NCBI RefSeq assembly: GCF_016653355.1
Contig: NZ_NHSK01000092.1
Coordinates: 1-61,054 of the forward strand
Reading direction: 5' to 3'
DNA length: 61,054 bases
DNA from: Rhodoplanes elegans
Lineage (GTDB): Bacteria > Pseudomonadota > Alphaproteobacteria > Rhizobiales > Xanthobacteraceae
Part shown: in pieces, positions 54,601 through 61,054 of the stretch
Position numbering within the stretch: position 1 is the stretch's first letter
Layout of the letters: each line of letters opens with the position of its first letter
Notes under the pieces: model-generated
What the model saw: the letters and a program-made list of their open reading frames with translations, nothing else
What the model was told of the DNA's origin: nothing
Database searches by the model: none
Program-made: the position numbers and the translations under genes

Positions 54601-56397
54601 TCAGACCAGCATCTTGCCTTCCTCGGTGATCGCCTCGTCGAGCTTTTCGGCGGCGTCACCCAGAAGCATCTCGTTGTGGGCGCGACCCGACGGGATCATC
54701 GGGAAGCAGTTCTCCGACGGATCGACCACGCAGTCGAAGATCACCGGCTTGTCGACCGCGATCATCTCCTTGATGGCGGCGTCGAGATCGCCCGGCTTCT
54801 CGCAGCGCATGCCGACGCCGTGATAGGCCTCGGCGAGCTTGACGAAGTCGGGCAGCGCCTCCGAGTAGCTCTGCGAGTAGCGGCCGCCGTGCAGCAGCTC
54901 CTGCCACTGCCGGACCATCCCCATGTAGTGGTTGTTGAGGATGAAGATCTTGATCGGCAGCCGGTACTGCACCGCGGTCGACATCTCCTGCATGGTCATC
55001 AGCACCGACGCCTCGCCGGCGATGTCGACGACGAGCGCGCCCGGATGGGCGAGCTGCACGCCGACCGCGGCCGGGATGCCGTAGCCCATGGTGCCGAGGC
55101 CGCCGGAGGTCATCCAGCGGTTCGGCTCCTCGAAGCCGTAGAACTGCGCGGCCCACATCTGATGCTGGCCGACCTCGGTGGTGATGTAGGTGTCGCGGTC
55201 CTTGGTCAGCTCGTAGAGCCGCTGGATCGCGTATTGCGGCTTGATCACCTCGGTCGAAGCCTTGTAGGCGAGGCTCTTGCGGGCCCGCCAGCCCTCGATC
55301 CGCTTCCACCAGGTCTTGTGCGCGGCGCCGTGGGCGTCGCCCGGCTGCGCCGTCCACAGCCGCAGCATCTCCTCCAGAACTTCGGTGCAGTCGCCGAGGA
55401 TCGGCACGTCGACCTTGACGTTCTTGTTGATCGACGACGGGTCGATGTCGACATGGATTTTTCGCGACCCGGGCGCGAAGGCGTCGAGCCGGCCGGTGAT
55501 GCGGTCGTCGAAGCGCGCCCCGATGCAGATCATCAGGTCGCACTCGTGCATCGTCAGGTTGGCCTCGTAGGTGCCGTGCATGCCGAGCATGCCGAGCCAC
55601 TGCGGATCGGACGCCGGATAGGCGCCGAGCCCCATCAGGGTCGAGGTGATCGGGAAGCCGGTGACGCGGACCAGCTGGCGCAGCAGCTCGGTCGCCTTGC
55701 GGCCCGAGTTGATGACGCCGCCGCCCGTGTAGAACACCGGCCGCCGCGCGGTGCGCATCAGCGCCACCGCCTCCTCGATGCGGCGCGGATCGGGCTTCGG
55801 CTTCGGCGCGTAGCCGCGATGCGCGAACGCCTTCGGCCGCGAGTAGGTGCCGGTGGCGAACTGGATGTCCTTCGGCACGTCGATGACGACCGGGCCGGGT
55901 CGGCCGCTCGCCGCGATGTGGAACGCCTCGTGCAGGACCCGCGGCAGCTCCTCGATGCTCTTCACCAGGGTGTTGTACTTGGTGCAGGGCCGGGTGATGC
56001 CGACCGTGTCGCACTCCTGGAAGGCGTCGTTGCCGATCAGATGGGTCGGCACCTGGCCCGTGATGCAGACGATCGGGATCGAGTCGCACAGCGCGTCGGC
56101 GAGGCCCGTGACGGCGTTGGTGGCGCCGGGGCCCGAGGTGACGAGCACGCAGCCGACCTTGCCGGTCGAGCGCGCATAGCCCTCGGCCGCGTGCACGGCG
56201 CCCTGCTCGTGGCGCACCAGCACGTGGCGCACCTTGTCCTGGTGGAACAGCGCGTCGTAGATCGGCAGCACCGCGCCGCCCGGATAGCCGAAGATGTGCT
56301 CGACCCCCTGGTCGATCAGCGCCTGGATGATCATCTCGGCGCCGGTCATCTCCTTGGTCATGGCTTTCTCCGCCTCGTGTCTCGCCTCGGCCGTCAT
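54601..56397 (-). CDS. ilvB: Acetolactate synthase large (catalytic) subunit
   Basis: Thiamine-diphosphate enzyme that makes acetolactate or acetohydroxybutyrate, the first common step of branched-chain amino acid synthesis. 598 residues: GYPGGAVLPIYDALF, the catalytic Glu in RHEQGAVHAAEGYAR, VTSGPGATNAVTGLADA, the FAD region GARFDDRITGRLDAFAPGS, and the metal-binding region VVDIAGEASVLMTMQEMST followed by NNHYMGMVRQWQE. The start is ATG 56397 or ATG 56361; the latter has a better ribosome-binding site (GGAG). Frames starting at 56499 run into the attenuator and are rejected. Leader-peptide attenuation controls it. Confidence 0.96.
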   Translation of the reverse strand: MTAEARHEAEKAMTKEMTGAEMIIQALIDQGVEHIFGYPGGAVLPIYDALFHQDKVRHVLVRHEQGAVHAAEGYARSTGKVGCVLVTSGPGATNAVTGLADALCDSIPIVCITGQVPTHLIGNDAFQECDTVGITRPCTKYNTLVKSIEELPRVLHEAFHIAASGRPGPVVIDVPKDIQFATGTYSRPKAFAHRGYAPKPKPDPRRIEEAVALMRTARRPVFYTGGGVINSGRKATELLRQLVRVTGFPITSTLMGLGAYPASDPQWLGMLGMHGTYEANLTMHECDLMICIGARFDDRITGRLDAFAPGSRKIHVDIDPSSINKNVKVDVPILGDCTEVLEEMLRLWTAQPGDAHGAAHKTWWKRIEGWRARKSLAYKASTEVIKPQYAIQRLYELTKDRDTYITTEVGQHQMWAAQFYGFEEPNRWMTSGGLGTMGYGIPAAVGVQLAHPGALVVDIAGEASVLMTMQEMSTAVQYRLPIKIFILNNHYMGMVRQWQELLHGGRYSQSYSEALPDFVKLAEAYHGVGMRCEKPGDLDAAIKEMIAVDKPVIFDCVVDPSENCFPMIPSGRAHNEMLLGDAAEKLDEAITEEGKMLV

Positions 56398-56464
56398 CGG
56401 CCGGTCTTTCGGGACAAACTGTGGTTCGGGTTCGGTAAGGGGTTCTTGGACGTGCTTCAGGAAT

Positions 56465-56488
56465 GAAAAAAGGGCCGCCAGGGCCCTT
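56465..56488 (-). terminator. ilvB attenuator terminator
   Basis: On the minus strand AAGGGCC, loop CTGGC, GGCCCTT, then TTTTC: an intrinsic terminator about 70 nt before the ilvB start and about 30 nt after the leader-peptide stop. It completes the parts list for classical attenuation. Confidence 0.85.
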
Positions 56489-56518
56489 GTGTGCAGCACG
56501 CCATCCCGGCCGGATCGT

Positions 56519-56578
56519 TCAGGACGATCCCCGGATGGCGCGCCCGCCTACGATGAGCAGCGAAACAATATTGCGCAT
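56519..56578 (-). CDS. ilvB leader peptide
   Basis: 19-residue peptide MRNIVSLLIVGGRAIRGSS. Eight of 19 residues are branched-chain (I3, V2, L2 within the first ten, plus one more I), the usual mark of an ilv leader. AGAG lies 8 nt upstream of ATG 56578. Charged tRNA shortage would stall ribosomes here and prevent the terminator downstream. Confidence 0.82.
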   Translation of the reverse strand: MRNIVSLLIVGGRAIRGSS

Positions 56579-56609
56579 GATCGATCTCTTCGCGTCTAAA
56601 GTTGCCGGC

Positions 56610-56638
56610 CTTATAGAGGAGGCCCCTTTCGGGGTCAA
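56610..56638 (-). promoter_or_regulatory. Strong sigma-70 promoter of ilvBN
   Basis: On the minus strand -35 TTGACC (56633-56638) and -10 TATAAG (56610-56615) are separated by exactly 17 nt. Predicted start of transcription is near 56602, about 25 nt before the leader ATG. Confidence 0.85.
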
Positions 56639-56814
56639 GGACGTAACACCGCAAATCCGCGCTTCGTATGACGATTTCGAGTGCGCCCCGCGGCGCCGAC
56701 TGCGGGCGGTCTCGCTCCGGCGTTCGTGATCGGCCGTGATCGCCTGCGGCGGCGCGTCGGGCTTGCCGGCGCGGCCGCCGGCCGTCAGGGTCGTTTCCAC
56801 CCCCGAGGTTCTGC

Positions 56815-57735
56815 ATGCCCTTTCTGCGTGAACGCAACGGCCGCTGGTCGGCCCCGAAGATCGTCGCCTTCGTCCTCGTCTGGCTACCCGCCGTTTGGCT
56901 CGCCTGGCTCACCGCCACGGGCGGGCTCGGGCCGCGGCCGTTCAACGAGGCGATCCACCAGACCGGCTCGTGGGCGGTGCGCTTCCTCCTGCTGTCGCTC
57001 GCCGTGACGCCGGCCCGGCGCGTCTTCTCGGCCCCGAAGTTGATCCTGACCCGGCGGACCATCGGCGTGGCGGCCTTCGCCTATGCGGCCCTGCACCTGA
57101 CCCTGTACTGCTTCGACCAGAAGCTCGACGCGGTGAAGATCGCCAGCGAGATCGCGCTGCGCGTCTATCTCACCATCGGCTTCGTGGCGTTCCTCGGCCT
57201 GACCGCGCTGGCGATCACCTCCACGGACGGCATGGTGCGCCGGCTCGGCGGCCCGCGCTGGGCGGCCCTGCACCGCCTCGCCTATCCGATCGCGATGCTG
57301 GCGATCCTGCACTTCCTCATGCAGACCAAGCTCGACATCACCGAGTCGATCATGATGGCGGGCTTTTTGGCGTGGCTGCTGCTGTACCGCGTCGCCTACC
57401 GCACTGCCGGCGACCTCGGCCCGCTGCGCCTCGGACTGCTCGCGATCGCCGCCGCGATCATGACCGCGCTCGGCGAGGCGGCGTGGTACGGCGTCACCAC
57501 GGGGGTCGACCCGACCCTGGTGCTCACCGCCAATCTCGACGTCGCCTTCGGCCTGCGCCCGGCCGCCTGGGTGCTCGTCGTCGGCCTCGCCATCGCGATC
57601 CTGGCGGCGCTGCGCGCCATTATTCCGGTCGGCAAGATACCGTCGGGAAAGCCGCTGCGCGGCGCAACAGATCGTCGCGCGCCGCTTCCGGCGCGAGCCA
57701 CGGCCAGTCCGGGAGCTGGTGGCGGAACCAGGTGA
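56815..57735 (+). CDS. msrQ: MsrQ, heme-binding membrane subunit of the MsrPQ methionine sulfoxide reductase
   Basis: Inner-membrane b-type cytochrome that passes electrons to periplasmic MsrP. 306 residues, about six to eight hydrophobic segments. Heme-ligand candidates are His in [27 protein letters not shown], and [28 protein letters not shown] is conserved. It is longer than E. coli MsrQ at the C-terminus, and its last 116 nt overlap miaA on the other strand. No msrP is in the window. Confidence 0.87.
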   Translation: MPFLRERNGRWSAPKIVAFVLVWLPAVWLAWLTATGGLGPRPFNEAIHQTGSWAVRFLLLSLAVTPARRVFSAPKLILTRRTIGVAAFAYAALHLTLYCFDQKLDAVKIASEIALRVYLTIGFVAFLGLTALAITSTDGMVRRLGGPRWAALHRLAYPIAMLAILHFLMQTKLDITESIMMAGFLAWLLLYRVAYRTAGDLGPLRLGLLAIAAAIMTALGEAAWYGVTTGVDPTLVLTANLDVAFGLRPAAWVLVVGLAIAILAALRAIIPVGKIPSGKPLRGATDRRAPLPARATASPGAGGGTR

Positions 57736-58564
57736 ACTGGCGCTTGGCATAGTGGCGGGTGTCCGCCTGCCCCTTCTCGATCGCCGCCTCGCGCGACAGG
57801 GTACCGGAGAGATAAGCGAGCAGGCCCGGCACGCCATGCGCCCGCATGGCCGGCAGCAGCGGGTCGAGCTGCCTCGCCCCGAGCGCCCGGACCTCCTCCA
57901 GGGCGCCCTCCTCCATCATGCGGACGAAGCGCGCGTCGATGCGGGCGTAGAGGGCGGCGCGGTCCGGCGCCAGGAAGGCGGTCAGCACCCGGGCCGGGTC
58001 GAGCAGCGGCGGATCGGTCTCGCCGTGCCAGGCCGACAACGGCCGGCCGGTCGCCAGCAGCACCTCGAGGGCGCGGGCGACCCGCAGCCGGTCGCGTGGC
58101 TGCAGGCGCCCCGCCTCGCCGGCATCGTGTTCGGCGAGTGCCGCGTGAAGTCCCTCCGGCCCGAGCCTTTCCAATTTTTCGCGGACCAGATCACGGACGT
58201 CCGACGGCACTGGCGGCACCCGTGACAGACCTCTGGTCAGCGCCTTGAAGTAGAGCCCGGTGCCGCCGCAGAAGATCGGCAGGCGCCCCGCCGCCCGCAC
58301 GTCGGCGAGCACGGTCCGCGCATCGCGCAGATAGTGGCCGACGGAGAAATTCACCGCGGCGTCGACATGGCCGTAGAGGCGATGCGGCACGCGCGCCTCC
58401 TCGTCCGGGGTGGGGCGCGCCGTGATGATGCGCAGATCGCCATAGACCTGCATCGAGTCGGCATTGATGACCACGCCGCCGAGCGTTTCGGCCAACGCCA
58501 GGGCGAGCGCCGACTTGCCGCTCGCGGTCGGTCCGGCGATCAGGATGGCGTCGAGGGCGGGCAT
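57620..58564 (-). CDS. miaA: tRNA dimethylallyltransferase
   Basis: Adds the isopentenyl group to A37 of tRNAs reading U-starting codons. 314 residues: P-loop [57 protein letters not shown] and the C-terminal [15 protein letters not shown] 58564 chosen for its fit with the family; the frame is open upstream. Convergent with msrQ with a 116-nt overlap. Confidence 0.95.
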   Translation of the reverse strand: MPALDAILIAGPTASGKSALALALAETLGGVVINADSMQVYGDLRIITARPTPDEEARVPHRLYGHVDAAVNFSVGHYLRDARTVLADVRAAGRLPIFCGGTGLYFKALTRGLSRVPPVPSDVRDLVREKLERLGPEGLHAALAEHDAGEAGRLQPRDRLRVARALEVLLATGRPLSAWHGETDPPLLDPARVLTAFLAPDRAALYARIDARFVRMMEEGALEEVRALGARQLDPLLPAMRAHGVPGLLAYLSGTLSREAAIEKGQADTRHYAKRQFTWFRHQLPDWPWLAPEAARDDLLRRAAAFPTVSCRPE

Positions 58565-58766
58565 GGTGTCGCGCAAAGAACCGGGTCGGGAGCCGCCGGG
58601 GCGGCGGGCCGCCCCCTTACCACAGGCCGGCCCGTCACGCTGCCGCCGCACACAGCGAAAAGTCTTCCACCGGACCCGGCCGGTCGCGACACGGCGGCGC
58701 GGCCGGAACGGCCGCTCGGGCCGCCGAGTTGAGGTCGGCCACCGCCGCCACGAACAGGAGCCCCCG

Positions 58767-59871
58767 ATGCGACCGCGATCGACCGCGACCGCCCTCCTCG
58801 CCCTGAGCCTACTCAGCGGCGGGGCCCAGGCACAGTCCCAGGGCACGGCGGAGCGCCGGATCGACAGCCGCTCCGGGCCGCTGCTGGTGCGCACCGTCGC
58901 GGGCGGGCTCGACCACCCGTCTGGTCACCGAGCGGGCCGGACGGCTGCGCATGGTGGCACGCGACGGCACCGTCTCGCCGCCCCTGAAGGGCGTGCCGGC
59001 CGTGTTCGCCCAGAGCCAGGGCGGCCTGCACGACGTCGCCCTCGACCCGGACTTCGCGAACAACCGCACCGTCTACATCACCTATGCGGAGCCAGGCGAC
59101 GGCGGCGGCGCCGGGGCCGCGGTGGCGCGTGCCCGGCTCGGCGACGGCGCGCTCGAGGACGTGCGGGTGATCTTCCGCCAGCTCCCGAAGGTCTCGGGCG
59201 GCAACCATTTCGGCTCGCGCATCGCCTTCCGGCGCGACGGCACGCTGTTCGTGACGCTCGGTGAGCGCTTCAAGTTCGATCCCGCCCAGGATCTCGGCAC
59301 CCATCTCGGCAAGGTGGTGCGGATTCGCCCCGACGGCTCGGTGCCGGACGACAACCCCTTCGTGAACCAGAAGAACGTCCGCCCGGAGATCTGGTCCTAC
59401 GGCCACCGCAACCCGCTCGGCGGCGCCATCCACCCCGACACCGGCGTCCTGTGGACGACCGAGATGGGGCCGCGCGGCGGCGACGAGCTGAACATCCCGC
59501 AGGCTGGCAAGAACTACGGCTGGCCGCTGGTGAGCTGGGGCACGCATTACGACGGCCGCCCGATCCCGAACCCGCCGACCCGGCCGGAGTTCGCCGACGC
59601 GGTCCGCCACTGGACGCCGGTGATCTCGCCCTCCGGCATGACCTTCTACACGGGCGACCGCATCCCCGGCTGGCGCGGCAGCCTCTTGATCAGCGGCCTG
59701 ACCGCGCGCGGCCTCGTCCGCCTCACGCTCGACGGCGAGGCCGTGGCGGCCGAGGAGCGCATCCCGCTCGGCACCCGCATCCGCAACGTCCGGCAGGGCC
59801 TCGACGGCGAGGTCCTGGTCACCACCGACGAGGACGACGGCCGCATCCTGCGGATTACCCCGGCCGAGTGA
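58767..59871 (+). pseudogene. PQQ-dependent aldose sugar dehydrogenase (YliI/Asd type), frameshifted
   Basis: Exported beta-propeller enzyme that oxidises sugars with PQQ. A signal peptide ([20 protein letters not shown]) and the first ~50 residues are in one frame, with CAGGAG before ATG 58767. After GGLDHP (58919) homology continues only in the next frame at [20 protein letters not shown] (58921). The family reads [20 protein letters not shown] here, so about ten residues (32 nt) seem to be missing. The rest is intact: GGLHDVALDPDFANN, GNHFGSRIAF, EIWSYGHRNPLGG, RNVRQGLDGEVLVTTDEDDG. Either a recent gene loss or a sequencing/assembly error. Confidence 0.8.
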
Positions 59872-60371
59872 ATCGGCCCCGCCCGGACCGCTGCGCGGCG
59901 GCACAGCGCACAACGCACCCGTCGTCCCGACATAGACCGTCGGCGCGACGTCGCCCCTCACGGTGAATCGACCCTCATGGTGAGGAGCGGCCGCAGGCCG
60001 CGTCTCGAACCATGTGGCCGTCGCAGAGGCCGTTTCTCCGACCACCTTCGCGATGGTGAAAACGTTTTCACCACGGTCCGGGGACCGACTGGCGTCCACC
60101 TCCGCAGGGCGGGGCGATGTCACGGGACGGTGCCGGGCCTCCCGGCAGCGCTGTCGTGCCGCATCCTCGTTCGGCGTGAATGCTGAGACTTTTCGGCGCG
60201 GCGTCGCGTCCAGAACGGGCCGCCGCAAGAAATTCAGAGGTAATACGGAACTGAGCCGGCGCGCCTGGATTGAATCCCCCGACCGCAAAACCGTCACGAG
60301 AATCGGGAATTGATGCGCGATAAAGAAGTCGGAATGCCGGAAGTCTGACGTCACCCGCGATGGAGACCACG
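59872..60371. other. Intergenic region with repeat and operator
   Basis: 500 bp without a supported gene. At 59969-60013 a repeat with CCTCATGGTGAGGAGCGGCC and GCCGCGTCTCGAACCATG resembles the first repeat at 3306-3348. The LacI-type operator is at 60054-60073. The right part (60180-60350) is less GC-rich and probably holds the promoter of the phasin-like gene. Confidence 0.6.
60054..60073. promoter_or_regulatory. Perfect LacI-type operator palindrome
   Basis: TGGTGAAAACGTTTTCACCA is its own reverse complement over 20 bp and differs by one base from the dyad before the LacI gene (46412-46431). The nearest downstream gene is the phasin-like gene, about 300 nt away. Confidence 0.8.
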
Positions 60372-61025
60372 ATGGACCAGCATGCGTCTCTCGACCAGGC
60401 GGTCGAGACCGTCCCACCCCCGATCGTGCTGGCGCCCGGCGAGGCGCCGCCCAGCGTTCCGGACGACACCGGTCCGGCCCCCGGCGTCTTCACCATCGGG
60501 CAATGGGTGCCGACGCCGCTCCCGTCCCGCCGGGCCATCTCAGACGTCCCCGGCAGCGCCCCGCCAGCTGCCGGCGCAAGTGGTGCGGCCGTCGCCGTCG
60601 CGGCACGGACCGGCGCCGATCTGTTCCAGCAGAACACCGCCATGGCGCGGAACATGCTCGCGGTCGGCGCCGAGATGACGACGCACATGAACGCCTGCGC
60701 CCGCGCCCATCTCGACATGGTCGCGCGCTCGAATGCCGAGCTCCTCGGAGCGGCGCTGCGCGCCTCGACCGACTTTTCCGAGTGGACGCGGCGCTATCTC
60801 GATGTGTTGTCGGGCGATCGCATGACCGCCTTCATGCGCCATCGCACGCCCCAGCACCTCGCGCTTCTCCAGGCGGAGGCGTTCCACACCGGGATCGAGA
60901 CGATGCTGGGCTGGGCGCGGGCCACCGCCGAGCGGGCCACCGCCGAGCGGGCCACCGCCGAGCGAGCGGCCACGAAAGCCGGCGCCGGCGACAGCCGACC
61001 CGGCACGGGCAGCGCCGCCGCCTGA
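60372..61025 (+). CDS. Phasin-like protein
   Basis: 217 residues. The first ~75 are Pro/Ala/Gly-rich. The centre is amphipathic and helical (LFQQNTAMARNMLAVGAEMT, DFSEWTRRYLDVLSGDRMT), resembling the phasin_2 family that coats polyhydroxyalkanoate granules. The C-terminus has three tandem copies of a five-residue ATAER unit from a 15-bp repeat (about 60919-60963). ATG 60372 has GGAG upstream; ATG 60360 in frame has none. Family assignment is moderate. Confidence 0.65.
   Translation: MDQHASLDQAVETVPPPIVLAPGEAPPSVPDDTGPAPGVFTIGQWVPTPLPSRRAISDVPGSAPPAAGASGAAVAVAARTGADLFQQNTAMARNMLAVGAEMTTHMNACARAHLDMVARSNAELLGAALRASTDFSEWTRRYLDVLSGDRMTAFMRHRTPQHLALLQAEAFHTGIETMLGWARATAERATAERATAERAATKAGAGDSRPGTGSAAA
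60919..60963. repeat. 15-bp tandem repeat in the phasin-like gene
   Basis: Three consecutive copies of GGCCACCGCCGAGCG, the third grading into GAGCGGCC. In frame it encodes repeated Ala-Thr-Ala-Glu-Arg, which may alter coiled-coil length and could vary between strains. Confidence 0.8.
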
Positions 61026-61054
61026 CCGACGCCGCGACGGCGCAAGGCACGACG

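Noticed and set aside
56398-56499. Upstream start of ilvB at 56499
   Set aside because: The extra codons run through the attenuator terminator; normal IlvB N-termini begin at 56397 or 56361.

Overview
The window is very GC-rich, gene-dense chromosomal DNA from an alphaproteobacterium, most likely a member of the Hyphomicrobiales (Rhizobiales). The main evidence is the flagellar operon order fliF-fliG-fliH(flbE)-fliN-flbD as in Caulobacter, a SciP (DUF1153) gene, TTAACC (CtrA-type) and CCCGGCA-N6-TGCCGG (FlbD/ftr-type) sites, a Rhodobacter-type PmtA methyltransferase, leader-peptide control of leuA and ilvB, and many intergenic palindromic repeats of the kind common in this order. The genus cannot be fixed from the sequence alone. 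I saw no rRNA, tRNA, CRISPR array, IS element or prophage.

Layout. 1-4.7 kb: the 3' end of an Hsp70-like gene, a paaH-type 3-hydroxyacyl-CoA dehydrogenase and a branched-chain-amino-acid-type solute-binding protein. 4.9-11 kb: a phosphate regulon operon with a three-repeat Pho box, pstS-pstC-pstA-pstB, a second pstS, and a protein with a decayed Fic motif where phoU is often found. 11-20 kb: an HU-like protein, a SLAC1/TehA channel, a phosphatase-ADP-ribosylglycohydrolase fusion lacking its catalytic Cys, an M20 amidohydrolase, treZ and small unknowns. 19.7-22.1 kb: two toxin-antitoxin modules (DUF1778-GNAT and MntA-HepT) around a GreA-like gene. 22.1-24.1 kb: pmtA and mnmA.

24.2-35.2 kb is a motility and division block: fliK and flgD behind a sigma-54 promoter with an upstream FlbD-type palindrome; sciP; then fliFGHN-flbD, with CtrA-like and FlbD-type sites in front of fliF; then minCDE. 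The promoter elements and the regulators SciP and FlbD in one block suggest a Caulobacter-like flagellar hierarchy.

35-40 kb: an acetyltransferase, an unknown gene, leuA with an upstream Leu-codon leader peptide, and a membrane protein. 40.5-46.4 kb: a LacI-regulated ABC uptake operon that ends in a cyclic/diester phosphodiesterase. Its operator palindrome recurs almost exactly at 60.05 kb, in front of a phasin-like gene. 46.8-51.6 kb: Nudix, phzF, pdxY, EamA and an orphan NitT/TauT-type binding protein. 52-56.6 kb: ilvC, a MazEF module, ilvN and ilvB, the last with a strong promoter, branched-chain leader peptide and attenuator. 56.8-61 kb: msrQ and miaA overlapping tail to tail, a PQQ-type sugar dehydrogenase broken by an apparent 32-nt deletion, and the phasin-like gene.
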